Origin: Streptomyces canus
GTDB taxonomy: Bacteria > Actinomycetota > Actinomycetes > Streptomycetales > Streptomycetaceae
Length of the DNA: 64,000 nucleotides
NCBI RefSeq assembly: GCF_041435015.1
Contig: NZ_CP107989.1
Coordinates: forward strand, 7,874,001-7,938,000
Direction: 5' to 3'
Positions 51,208-59,556 of this stretch are shown here, one piece after another. Below the pieces are notes generated by a model that saw nothing but the letters and a program-made list of their open reading frames with translations, had not been told where the DNA came from and did not search any database. The translations under genes were made by a program, and so were the position numbers. Position 1 is the first letter of the stretch, and the number at the start of each line of letters is the position of its first letter.

Positions 51208-51246
51208 GGCAGGGGCCCGGCACCGTCATGGTGCCGGGCCCCTGCC
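51208..51246. terminator. Bidirectional hairpin between phosphatase and serB
   Basis: Perfect 17-base arms (51208-51224 and 51230-51246; GGCAGGGGCCCGGCACC and complement) around GTCAT, between convergent stops at 51181 and 51258. Confidence 0.85.
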
Positions 51247-51257
51247 GATGTGCCGGG

Positions 51258-52472
51258 TCAGTCCTCCTCGTGCGCGTCCGCCGCCTCGACCTCTTCGCGG
51301 GTGACGCCCAGCAGGTACAGCACCGTGTCCAGGAAGGGCACGTTCACCGCGGTGTGCGCGGCCTCCCGCACCACCGGCTTGGCGTTGAAGGCGACCCCGA
51401 GCCCGGCCGCGTTGAGCATGTCCAGGTCATTGGCGCCGTCGCCGATCGCCACCGTCTGGGACAGCGGCACTCCCGCCTCCGCAGCGAACCGGCGCAGCAG
51501 CCGCGCCTTGCCCGCGCGGTCCACGATCTCCCCGGTGACCTTGCCCGTCAGCTTCCCGTCGACGATCTCCAGCGTGTTGGCCTGGGCGAAGTCCAGCCCC
51601 AGCCGGTCCTTCAGATCATCGGTGACCTGGGTGAATCCGCCCGAGACGACACCGACTTGGAAGCCGAGGCGCTTCAGCGTACGGATGAGGGTGCGCGCGC
51701 CCGGCGTGAGCCGTACTTCGGAGCGCACCTTGTCGACGACCGAGGCGTCCAACCCCTCCAACAGCGCTACGCGCGCGTGCAGCGACTGCTCGAAGTCCAG
51801 CTCGCCGCGCATCGCGGCCGCGGTCACCTCGGCGACCTTGTCCTCGCAGCCGGCGTGCGCGGCGAAGAGCTCGATCACCTCGTCCTGGATGAGCGTGGAG
51901 TCCACGTCCATGACGACGAGCCGCTGGGCCCGGCGGTGCAGACCGGCCGCGACGACGGCCACGTCGACGCCGAGCTTGGCGGCGTCCGTGACGAGCGCGG
52001 TGCGCAGCGCTTCGGTCGCCACGCCGGACACCGCGAACTCGACGGCCGTGACCGGGTACTTGGCCAGCCGGAAGATACGGTCGATGTTGCCGCCCGCCTG
52101 GGCGATCTTGGCGGCGATGGCGGCGGTGGCCTCCGCGGTGAGCGGGTGACCGAGCACGGTGACCAGGGAACGCCCCAGCCCGCGCGGCCGGTTGTCGCCG
52201 AGACCGGAGATGATCTCCGCCTGCATCTTGATCGACTCGGCCCAGCTGTGGACGGTCGCCCGCAGATCGCCCTCCAGCGTGCGGGGCGGCGCGGTCACGA
52301 GCGCGCACAGCACCATGCGGCCACGCGTGACGACCTGCTCGATGTCGACCACGTCGACGGAGTACGCGGCGAGGGTGTCGAAGAGGCCGGCCGTGATGCC
52401 CGGCCTGTCCTTCCCGAAGATCTTGACGAGAAGGGTGGGGACGTCGGAGGACGAGGTCTGCGAAGCGCTCAT
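51258..52472 (-). CDS. serB: Phosphoserine phosphatase SerB
   Basis: 404 residues, last step of serine synthesis. N-terminal tandem ACT-type domains (about 10-170: TLLVKIFGKDRPGITAGLFD and SLVTVLGHPLTAEATAAIAA) suggest serine feedback. C-terminal HAD phosphatase (about 180-395): nucleophile and acid in VVMDVDSTLI, capping helices with DFEQSLHARV, Ser in GVVSGGFTQV, Lys in DRAGKARLL and the acidic pair in AIGDGANDLDML. The same layout occurs in mycobacterial SerB2. ATG start with GGTGGGAAC upstream; monocistronic. Confidence 0.95.
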   Translation of the reverse strand: MSASQTSSSDVPTLLVKIFGKDRPGITAGLFDTLAAYSVDVVDIEQVVTRGRMVLCALVTAPPRTLEGDLRATVHSWAESIKMQAEIISGLGDNRPRGLGRSLVTVLGHPLTAEATAAIAAKIAQAGGNIDRIFRLAKYPVTAVEFAVSGVATEALRTALVTDAAKLGVDVAVVAAGLHRRAQRLVVMDVDSTLIQDEVIELFAAHAGCEDKVAEVTAAAMRGELDFEQSLHARVALLEGLDASVVDKVRSEVRLTPGARTLIRTLKRLGFQVGVVSGGFTQVTDDLKDRLGLDFAQANTLEIVDGKLTGKVTGEIVDRAGKARLLRRFAAEAGVPLSQTVAIGDGANDLDMLNAAGLGVAFNAKPVVREAAHTAVNVPFLDTVLYLLGVTREEVEAADAHEED

Positions 52473-52812
52473 GGTGTTCCCACCGTATCCGGCACCCAGT
52501 GCCTTCTGCTCCCGCGGTCCGTCTGACGGACACGGAACACTCGGTGGCGGGCGGGTGGCGAGATCCTTACCAGCGGGACACGGCTTCGCTGCGGGAGGGG
52601 GCTTGAGGGAGCGGGATCGGGTCGGTGTTCAGCAGCGTTCCGCCCGGAGCCGGCGAGGCCAAGGGCCCGGCCGACGGCCGTGTCCTACGACTCCGCGAGG
52701 GCAGGAGCGGCCTTGATTCCGCCGGCTTCGAACGACCCCACCGCACGGCGGGAACACCCGGCCGGCGACCACGCCGTCTCCCCACACAGCCCTGCCTGCG
52801 ACGGGCGCCGTG
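52473..52812. other. Intergenic spacer between serB and streptophobe gene
   Basis: 340 bases containing the serB promoter and the end of the streptophobe transcript. I see no gene. Short open frames here follow from composition. No clear long hairpin. Confidence 0.5.
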
Positions 52813-55632
52813 TCAGCGCCGCCCTTTCGGCTTCCCTGGCGGCGGCGGCGGCGGCGGCGGTGGCGGGGGCGGGGGAGGAGGTGGTGGCGGTGGCGGTGAC
52901 TGACGGCCCTCGTCTCCGGAGGACGACCGTCGGCCACCCGGTCGCTGCCGGGGAGGCCGTTGCGGTGAACGAGGGGGCTCGTCGATCGGGCGAGCCATCG
53001 TGGGGGCGCCGTAGACGTTGTCGGGCGGTGGCGATCCGCCGGGCCGACGTGAATCGTCCGACGGCCGAGCGCTCTCCTCGGGGGGCTGCACCTCATCCTG
53101 CGGCCGAGGGCTGCCGCCGGGCCTGTCCAGCGGAGGCCTGCTGCCGAGCCCGTCCTGTCGTCGAGGGCTACTGCCGGGCCCGTCTTGTGGCCGAGGGCTG
53201 CCGCCCGGCGCGTCCGTCCCCTCGTCCTGCCGGTACCCGCCGGAGCCTTGCGGACCGGAGGCGGCCGGCGCCCCACCACCAGGCCACCCCCTGCCCGACA
53301 CTCCCGGCCCCTCCCGCCCAGGTTCTTCCCGACGACCCTCACGCCGCGGCGCGCGCCCACCGTCCTCACGGCCCGGAGTCGGCCGACCGCCCTCCGGCCG
53401 AGGTGGGCGTTCGTTGTCCTGAGGGCCTGGTGTCGGCCGACCGCCCTCCGGCCGAGGTGGGCGCTCGTTGTCCTGAGGGCCCGGTGTCCGCCAACCGCCC
53501 TCTGGCCCAGGCGGCGCCTGCCCGCCGCCCTCGCGGCCCGGTTCTCGCCGACCCTCGCCACCGGGCCGTGCATCCTGAGGCCCCAGCAACTCATCCGGCA
53601 CCCGCAGATACGGGTTCGTCGCCGGGTTCGGAGGCCGATGAGGCGTACCCCGCACGTAGGGTCCCGGCTCACCGTCGTACGGCCGTGGTCCACCGTCGTA
53701 CGCCCCGGGCCCGCCCTCCTCGTACTCCCTGCCCCCACCCTCACCTCGACGCGGCCCAGCCTCACTCCCATACGGCCCGGCGCCGCTCCCGTAGGACGCG
53801 CTCCCGCTCTCATGCGGCCCGGCGCCGCTCCCGTAGGACGCGCTCCCGCTCTCATGCGGCCCGGCGCCGCTCCCGTAGGACGCGCTCCCGCTCTCATGCG
53901 GCCCGGCGCCACTCCCGTAGGACGCGCTCCCGCTCTCATGCGGCCCGGCACCGCTCCCATAGGCCGCGCCCCCACTCCCACGCGGCGCGCCCTCACTCCC
54001 GCCCGTCCCGCCCCCACTCGCGTACGGCCCGTCCGCCCGCTGATACGCCCCACCCGCACCGCCATACCGCGAGCCTCCGGCCGCTCCGGCCGCCTGCCCC
54101 CCGACCTCCCCAGCCGCCCGCACCCCCACAGCCCCTGCCCCCGCACCGCCACCCGCCAAGTCACCCAGTGCCGGCCCCGCCGCCCGGGCCCCCGCCGCCC
54201 CCGTCGCCCGGGCCAGCAACGCCCCCGCGGCCCCCGCCCCCGCACCCCACAGCGCCCCGAGCAGCAGCGCCATGCCCAGCTGCCCCCGCAGCCGGACCCC
54301 GGCGCCGAACGCGTCGAACCCCAGCACCGACAGCGAGGCGTCCACCGACACCGCCGTCAGCCAGGCGAGCAACGGCAGCGCCAACGCCGTGGCGATCCCC
54401 AGGCGTACCGCGCACCGCCCCGCGAAACCAAGGGCACCGGGATCACGTACGACCTCGGACCCCGCCCCCGCAGAACCGCTGCCCCCTTCCCGCCCGGCCC
54501 CCTTCACCCCGTCTCCCCGAACCCCCACCGGCGTCCGCACAGCGGTAAGCACTCCCGCCAGCAGCATCATCAGCGCCGCCCCCACCCCCAGCAGCCACAC
54601 CCGCCCGTCCAGCTCCGCCAGGCGCCCCAGGGACACCGACTGGTCGGAGTCCGAGGTGAGGAGTCGGTCCAGTGGGTCCGGGAGGAAGTTCGTCAGCACC
54701 CCCGTGGCCCGGCCGTCGAAGGGGACGAACAGGCCGATCGGGATGCCCAGCCACACCCCGTTCGGCGCACCGAGCAGCGCCGCTCCCGCGATCCGCTTGG
54801 GGTGGTCGTCGCCGATCGCCGCGAACGCCGCCGCCGAGAGCCCCGCGGCCACTGCGACCAGCATCACCGTCACGAGGGCGGACACGGCCGGCCGTACCAC
54901 GCGGTGCACGGCCTCCCAGCCGCGCGGCAGCGGCGTACGGCGGGACGCCAGCAGGGCGACCAGCAGGATCCCGGCCGACCAGCCGAGCCCGCCGAGCAGC
55001 GTCGGCGCGGTGTCCACCGTGAAGCCGACCGCGGCCTTCGCGTCGATGAGGCCCCCGATCTGGTCGGGCAGCAGCCCGCCGATGTCCCCGACGTCCCCCA
55101 GTCCGGGGATGTCGAGGCCGCCGCTCCCGCCCGCGCCGGGCAGCTTGTCGAGCCCCAGGGCGCCCCCGTCGATCGTGATGACGTCGTGCCCCGCCCAGGC
55201 CAGCCCGCCCATCATCGCCGTGAACAGGACGATCACCGACCCCCCGCGCGCGAGGAGTTCCGACGGCGCGATCACCGCTCCGGCGCCCCGCAGGGACCGT
55301 AGGAAGAACCATGACAAAAGCACCGCGCCGACGAGGCTGACGCCCAATGGCGTGATCTCGATGGCGGTAGTCGCCTCCGCCCCCGTCAACCCGAACGCGG
55401 ACACGTCACCGGAGGGTGTCACCGAACCACCCGCCGCCAGGGCCACAACCGCCGCGGTCATCGGGCCCAGCGAGGCCGCGGAATCGGCCTCCAGCAGATG
55501 CAGACCGAGCGCGGCCGCACCCGCCATGCCGATCAACGCCCAGCTCACGGCGGCTATGGCGGACAGCAGGATGTCGCCCCACGGCAGCCTCACGCCGTGC
55601 TTCGTCGTCTCGGCGCTCATGGACGCACTCAT
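52813..55632 (-). CDS. Streptophobe-family protein with repeat-rich Pro tail
   Basis: 939 residues. The first ~480 residues hold about ten membrane spans (for example LLSAIAAVSWALIGMAGAAA, LGVSLVGAVLLSWFFLRSLR, WLLGVGAALMMLLAGVLTAV). Extracytoplasmic Gly/Asp-rich loops lie between them (GLDIPGLGDVGDIGGLLPDQ), the streptophobe pattern as I recall it. The last ~400 residues are disordered: five 14-residue units (GSASYGSGAGPHES), 18-residue units (PQDNERPPRPEGGRPTPG), then about 20 prolines and GKPKGRR. Function unknown. ATG at 55632 with GGGGGG upstream. It is divergent from a double-FHA ABC transporter, a possible partner (inference). Confidence 0.8.
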   Translation of the reverse strand: MSASMSAETTKHGVRLPWGDILLSAIAAVSWALIGMAGAAALGLHLLEADSAASLGPMTAAVVALAAGGSVTPSGDVSAFGLTGAEATTAIEITPLGVSLVGAVLLSWFFLRSLRGAGAVIAPSELLARGGSVIVLFTAMMGGLAWAGHDVITIDGGALGLDKLPGAGGSGGLDIPGLGDVGDIGGLLPDQIGGLIDAKAAVGFTVDTAPTLLGGLGWSAGILLVALLASRRTPLPRGWEAVHRVVRPAVSALVTVMLVAVAAGLSAAAFAAIGDDHPKRIAGAALLGAPNGVWLGIPIGLFVPFDGRATGVLTNFLPDPLDRLLTSDSDQSVSLGRLAELDGRVWLLGVGAALMMLLAGVLTAVRTPVGVRGDGVKGAGREGGSGSAGAGSEVVRDPGALGFAGRCAVRLGIATALALPLLAWLTAVSVDASLSVLGFDAFGAGVRLRGQLGMALLLGALWGAGAGAAGALLARATGAAGARAAGPALGDLAGGGAGAGAVGVRAAGEVGGQAAGAAGGSRYGGAGGAYQRADGPYASGGGTGGSEGAPRGSGGAAYGSGAGPHESGSASYGSGAGPHESGSASYGSGAGPHESGSASYGSGAGPHESGSASYGSGAGPYGSEAGPRRGEGGGREYEEGGPGAYDGGPRPYDGEPGPYVRGTPHRPPNPATNPYLRVPDELLGPQDARPGGEGRREPGREGGGQAPPGPEGGWRTPGPQDNERPPRPEGGRPTPGPQDNERPPRPEGGRPTPGREDGGRAPRREGRREEPGREGPGVSGRGWPGGGAPAASGPQGSGGYRQDEGTDAPGGSPRPQDGPGSSPRRQDGLGSRPPLDRPGGSPRPQDEVQPPEESARPSDDSRRPGGSPPPDNVYGAPTMARPIDEPPRSPQRPPRQRPGGRRSSSGDEGRQSPPPPPPPPPPPPPPPPPPPPGKPKGRR
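52837..52899 (-). repeat. Poly-proline coding tract
   Basis: GGC/GGT/GGG/GGA triplets on the plus strand code about 20 consecutive Pro near the C-terminus of the streptophobe protein. Such a tract would need EF-P and is prone to length change. Confidence 0.8.
53381..53542 (-). repeat. 54-base tandem repeat in streptophobe tail
   Basis: Units start at 53381, 53435 and 53489; the first two are nearly identical (GGCCGACCGCCCTCCGGCC in each), the third diverged. Each codes an 18-residue PQDNERPPRPEGGRPTPG unit. Confidence 0.8.
53773..53982 (-). repeat. 42-base tandem repeat in streptophobe tail
   Basis: Five units start at 53773, 53815, 53857, 53899 and 53941, each containing CGGCCCGGCGCCGCTCCCG with one or two changes in the later copies. 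They code 14-residue Gly/Ser/Tyr repeats (ASYGSGAGPHESGS). The near-identity indicates recent expansion. Confidence 0.85.
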
Positions 55633-55859
55633 GGCAGACCCCCCGATCCGCGGCGCGGACAAGACCGCGCTTGTCCCCCTCGCGTGGATTACCCACTCTC
55701 CGGGTCGGTTTCAACCCCGTCAACGGAACCGGCCGAAGCGCGCGAACGTGGTGTTCTCGGGGCTCAACTTTCGGTCAGGAGGTGGATCCTGAAATAGTTC
55801 CCGACGATGTTCGACATCCCTACACTCCCTGTGACGGGGGCAATGCGGGGGACTACTCA

Positions 55860-58427
55860 GTGGGGCTTGGAGTGCCGGAACTCGTACTGGAAGCGAACGG
55901 ACGTACCTGGACGCTCGATCCGTCCAGGTCGTACAGCCTTGGACGCGATCCGCAGGGGGACATCGTGTTCGACGACGCCAGGGTGTCCTGGCGTCACGCC
56001 ACGATCGTCTGGAGCGGGCGCGGTTGGGTCATCGAGGACCACAGCAGCACCAACGGCACGTTCGTGCAGGGCCAGCGGATCCACCAGACGGAGATCGGGC
56101 CGGGCGCGGCGGTCCACCTCGGCAACGCGAACGACGGCCCGCTGCTGAGCCTGTCCGGCACCGCGGCCCCGGTCGCCGAGCCGCAGCCCCGGCAGCAGCC
56201 GTACGTCGCGCAGAGCGCGAACCCCGGCTGGGCCCAGCAGACACCACAGCAGGCCCCGCACCAGCAGGCCTCGCCGTCCGGATGGCCCCAGCCCCAGCCC
56301 CGGCAACAGCCGCAGCCGCAGCCGTACGCGCACCAGCCGCCGCAGAAGATCCCGCAGCAGCAGGGACCCGGCGCGGGCGCGGGCGCGCCGCCGGTCTACG
56401 GCGACCGCAGCCCGACCACGTTCCACCAGTTCACCATCGGCCGCATCATGCGCATCGGCCGTGCTCTGGAGAACGACCTGGTCGTCTCCGACCTGCAGGT
56501 CTCCCGCAACCACGCGGAGTTCCACTCCACGCCCGACGGCCGCATGGAGATCCGCGACCTCGGCTCCCACAACGGCACGTACGTCAACGGCCAGCCCATC
56601 GCCAAGGGCGGCTCGACGATGCTCGGCCCGAGCGACATCGTCGGCGTCGGCCACTCCACGTTCCGGATCGTCGGCGACCGCCTCGAGGAGTTCGTCGACA
56701 CCGGTGAGGTGACGTTCTCCGCCCGGCACCTGACCGTCACGGTCGACGGCGGCAAGCAGATCCTCAAGGACGTCTCCTTCGGCGTCCCGGAGAAGTCCCT
56801 GATCGCGGTCATCGGACCGTCCGGTTCCGGAAAGTCGACGCTGCTCAAGGCGCTCACCGGCTACCGGCCCGCCAACCAGGGCGACGTCCTCTACGACAAC
56901 CGCAATCTCTACAAGCAGTTCGCCGAGCTGCGCCAGCGCATCGGTCTGGTCCCGCAGGACGACATCCTGCACAAGGAGCTGACCGTCAAGAAGGCCCTCA
57001 AGTACGCGGCCAAACTCCGCTTCCCGGCCGACACCACCGGCGCCGAGCGCGAGTCACGCATAGACGAGGTGCTGCGCGAGCTGAAGCTCGACATCCACAA
57101 GGAGAAGAAGGTCACCTCCCTCTCCGGCGGCCAGCGCAAGCGCGTCTCCGTCGCCCTGGAGCTGCTCACCAAACCGTCCCTGATCTTCCTGGACGAGCCG
57201 ACCTCCGGCCTCGACCCGGGTATGGACCGCGATGTCATGCAGCTGCTGCGCGGCCTCGCCGACGACGGCCGCACGGTCCTCGTCGTCACCCACTCCGTGG
57301 CCGAGCTGGCGCTGTGCGACAAGCTCCTGGTGATGGCCCCGGGCGGCGCGGTCGCCTACTTCGGCCCGCCGGAGGAGGCGCTGAACTTCTTCGGCTACGA
57401 CACATGGGCCGACGTCTTCTCCGCCTTCGAGAACTACCGCGACTACGACTGGGCCGGACGCTGGAAGGGCTCACAGCACTACCAGATGTACGCCGCGGAC
57501 ATCGACGCCGTCGCCGCACAGTCCGTACAGCTGCCTCCGATGCAGGCGATGAAACCGCCGAAGCCGCAGGGCTGGATGGGCCAGTTCGGGACACTCGTGC
57601 GCCGCTATGTCTCCGTCATAGCGTCCGACAAGGGCTTCCTGGCCCTGACGGTGATCCTGCCGCTCGTCCTCGGCGCGGTGAGCCTGCTCATCGACTTCGG
57701 CGACCCGCTGTTGCCCAAGCCGATCGACCCCAGGACCAAACTCCCCGAGCCCAACAGCACGGCCACCACCGTCCTGCTGATCCTGGCGGTCGGCGCCTGC
57801 TTCGCCGGCGCCGCCAACTCCGTCCGCGAACTGATCAAGGAACGGGTCATCTACGAACGGGAGCGGGCCACCGGCCTGTCCCGCTCGGCGTACCTGATGT
57901 CCAAGGTGTTCGTGCTCGGCGTGATCACCATCCTGCAAGGACTGATGGTCGGCGTCATCGGCTTCGCCAGCCGTGGCCTCCCCAAGGAGGGACTGGTCCT
58001 CGGCAGCGCCACCCTCGCGGAGCTGTGTCTGCCGATCATGGGCCTCGGGTTCACCTCGATGATGTTCGGCCTGATCATCTCCGCGCTGGTGAAGACGTCC
58101 GAGAAGACCATGCCGCTGCTGGTCATGTTCGCGATCGTCCAGGTCGTCTTCACCGGCTGTCTGTTCACCCTGCACGGCACGATCGGCGTCAACGAGCTCT
58201 CGTACCTCATGCCGTCCCGCTGGGCGGTCGCCGCCGCGGGCGCCACGCTGGACTTCAACCAGGTCAACCCGCCCGTCAAACCGGGCGACTCGACCGACCC
58301 GCTGTGGAACCACACCGTCGGCGTCTGGGGCCTCGACATGATCGCCCTCATCGCCATCGGCGTGGTCTGCGGCTTCTTCGTGGCCCGCTTCCTGCGCCGC
58401 CACGAGCCCGAGGTCATGCGCAAGTGA
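55860..58427 (+). CDS. Double-FHA ABC transporter (Rv1747-like)
   Basis: 855 residues. FHA domain 1 (about 5-95: YSLGRDPQGDIVFDDARVS, HSSTNGTFVQG), a Gln/Pro-rich linker (about 105-180), FHA domain 2 (about 185-275: RIGRALENDLVVSDLQVSRN, GSHNGTYVNG). Then an ABC ATPase with Walker A GPSGSGKST (about 318), LSGGQRKRVS and LIFLDEPTSGLD. Last, an ABC-2 permease with six spans (about 595-850). The layout equals mycobacterial Rv1747, which exports cell-wall lipids and is controlled by Ser/Thr kinases through its FHA domains. GTG at 55860 has GGGGGA seven bases upstream; a GTG 12 bases later is also possible. Confidence 0.9.
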   Translation: MGLGVPELVLEANGRTWTLDPSRSYSLGRDPQGDIVFDDARVSWRHATIVWSGRGWVIEDHSSTNGTFVQGQRIHQTEIGPGAAVHLGNANDGPLLSLSGTAAPVAEPQPRQQPYVAQSANPGWAQQTPQQAPHQQASPSGWPQPQPRQQPQPQPYAHQPPQKIPQQQGPGAGAGAPPVYGDRSPTTFHQFTIGRIMRIGRALENDLVVSDLQVSRNHAEFHSTPDGRMEIRDLGSHNGTYVNGQPIAKGGSTMLGPSDIVGVGHSTFRIVGDRLEEFVDTGEVTFSARHLTVTVDGGKQILKDVSFGVPEKSLIAVIGPSGSGKSTLLKALTGYRPANQGDVLYDNRNLYKQFAELRQRIGLVPQDDILHKELTVKKALKYAAKLRFPADTTGAERESRIDEVLRELKLDIHKEKKVTSLSGGQRKRVSVALELLTKPSLIFLDEPTSGLDPGMDRDVMQLLRGLADDGRTVLVVTHSVAELALCDKLLVMAPGGAVAYFGPPEEALNFFGYDTWADVFSAFENYRDYDWAGRWKGSQHYQMYAADIDAVAAQSVQLPPMQAMKPPKPQGWMGQFGTLVRRYVSVIASDKGFLALTVILPLVLGAVSLLIDFGDPLLPKPIDPRTKLPEPNSTATTVLLILAVGACFAGAANSVRELIKERVIYERERATGLSRSAYLMSKVFVLGVITILQGLMVGVIGFASRGLPKEGLVLGSATLAELCLPIMGLGFTSMMFGLIISALVKTSEKTMPLLVMFAIVQVVFTGCLFTLHGTIGVNELSYLMPSRWAVAAAGATLDFNQVNPPVKPGDSTDPLWNHTVGVWGLDMIALIAIGVVCGFFVARFLRRHEPEVMRK

Positions 58428-58446
58428 TCACTGTCGTACCACGGTG

Positions 58447-58477
58447 AAGGGCGGCACCCCGACAGGGTGCCGCCCTT
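58447..58477. terminator. Hairpin between FHA-ABC and transglycosylase genes
   Basis: Perfect 13-base arms AAGGGCGGCACCC and GGGTGCCGCCCTT around CGACA, between convergent stops at 58427 and 58503; the plus strand continues GTGCG. Confidence 0.8.
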
Positions 58478-58502
58478 GTGCGTAGAAGAGGTCCGCGCGA
58501 CC

Positions 58503-59258
58503 TCAGTACGCGCTGTTCACGTTGTCCATCGAGCCGTACTTGTCGGCCGCGTAGTTGGCGGCGGCGGTGATGTTGGCGACCGGGTCGTAGATGTTCCAGG
58601 ACGTGCCCGCGACGTGGTACGCCCGGAACGTCGGCGGGATGACCTGGAGCAGCCCCTTCGACGGGATGCCGTTGATGGCGTTGATGTCCCAGTTGTTGAT
58701 CGCGTTCGGGTTGCCCGAGGACTCCCGGAGGATGTTGCGGTGCAGGCCGTTGTAGCTGCCCGGGATGCCCTTGGCCTTCATGATGTCCAGGGACTCCTTG
58801 ATCCAGCCGTCAAGGTTGTTGGCGTAGCTCTTGTGCACCGCGGCCTTGAGCTTGGCGCGATGCGCGGCCCGGCTCGCGGCCTTGGCCTTGCGCGCCTGCG
58901 CGGCCTTCTTGGCGGCGGCGGCGTGCGCGGCCCTCTTCTTCGCGGCGGCCGCGGCCTTGGCCTTGGCCTTCGCCTCGGCGTGCGCCTTCGCTGCCTTCGC
59001 CTCGGCGGCGGCCTTGCTCTGCAGGGCCTTGGCGGCGAGCTGCTCGCTGACGTCGGCCTGGCGGCTCTTGAGCTGCTCGGAGGAGTACTTCACCGGGGCC
59101 GAGGAGACGGTGGCCTCGGACGTGGTGGTCTCCGCGTTGCCCGGAACCGCGCTGAACACGACGGCGGCGGCACCGAGCGTGGCGACGCCGGCGACGGCGA
59201 TCTTGTGGCGCTTGCTCAGCTCGCGACGATGACCACGGGTGAAAGGGTTCTTGGGCAT
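58503..59258 (-). CDS. Secreted SLT-domain lytic transglycosylase
   Basis: 251 residues. Basic start and signal peptide (about 1-42, KIAVAGVATLGAAAVVFSAV, cut near GNAETT), then a long Ala/Lys-rich helical spacer (about 75-150, possible coiled coil or wall-binding stretch). The C-terminal SLT lysozyme-like domain (about 160-251) carries the catalytic Glu in RNILRESSGNPNAIN, GIPSKGLLQVIPPTF and NITAAANYAADKYGS. It cleaves peptidoglycan glycan strands outside the cell. The promoter and a folded leader upstream are listed separately. Confidence 0.9.
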   Translation of the reverse strand: MPKNPFTRGHRRELSKRHKIAVAGVATLGAAAVVFSAVPGNAETTTSEATVSSAPVKYSSEQLKSRQADVSEQLAAKALQSKAAAEAKAAKAHAEAKAKAKAAAAAKKRAAHAAAAKKAAQARKAKAASRAAHRAKLKAAVHKSYANNLDGWIKESLDIMKAKGIPGSYNGLHRNILRESSGNPNAINNWDINAINGIPSKGLLQVIPPTFRAYHVAGTSWNIYDPVANITAAANYAADKYGSMDNVNSAY

Positions 59259-59289
59259 GCGGGATGGACCTCTTCGAATAGCGCGGGAG

Positions 59290-59363
59290 GTCGCTCGCTG
59301 TCCTGGAGGACACGGGTGCTTCCGGCACAAACGCCGCGGTCGGAACCCGCGGCGCTGAGCGAC
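59290..59363 (-). ncRNA. Predicted four-way-junction 5' leader of transglycosylase mRNA
   Basis: A 7-base closing stem GTCGCTC (59357-59363 side) with GAGCGAC (59290-59296 side) encloses three hairpins: GCCGCGG/CCGCGGC (59333-59353), GTGC/GCAC (59316-59328) and TGTCC/GGACA (59299-59312). The predicted transcript begins at or within a base of the closing stem, and the structure ends 31 bases before the ATG, so it could gate translation. It is not a tRNA: no D-loop, T-loop or anticodon consensus. I also do not find the conserved blocks of the c-di-AMP riboswitch. Confidence 0.45.
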
Positions 59364-59370
59364 GTTGGCC

Positions 59371-59400
59371 ATTCTTAGCTGGCGCAAAACACCCGGGCAA
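59371..59400 (-). promoter_or_regulatory. Promoter of the transglycosylase gene
   Basis: -35 TTGCCC (59395-59400), 17-base spacer, -10 TAAGAAT (59371-59377) on the minus strand; expected start near 59364. The spacing is ideal for the housekeeping sigma factor. Confidence 0.6.
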
Positions 59401-59441
59401 AGGTGTGACGTACGACCCCGGATAGTGGACCGGGGGAGGAC

Positions 59442-59467
59442 AAAAACGGACAGACTGGAACGTCTGT
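59442..59467 (-). terminator. Intrinsic terminator of the queA operon
   Basis: On the minus strand ACAGAC-GTTCCA-GTCTGT is followed by CCGTTTTTG. A stem with a U-tract is unusual here and marks the end of the SDR-queA transcript 90 bases past the queA stop. Confidence 0.7.
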
Positions 59468-59556
59468 GCCGTTCACGACGTAAGCCTTTGTCTCCTATGT
59501 CGCTTCGTACGTGATCTGCGCCCTATGTGCGGGCTCACATCGCCCGCACATCGGTC

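Noticed and set aside
52837..53982. Mobile-element or plasmid repeats
   Set aside because: The repeats are in frame within one coding sequence and encode a low-complexity protein tail.
59290..59363. tRNA-like cloverleaf
   Set aside because: Size and closing stem fit, but on neither strand are there D-loop GG, T-loop TTCGA or a 7-base anticodon loop, and the hairpin order is wrong.
59259..59363. c-di-AMP (ydaO-type) riboswitch before the transglycosylase gene
   Set aside because: Context would fit, but the conserved GGGGACCCA and GGGGUGAAUC-type blocks are not present.
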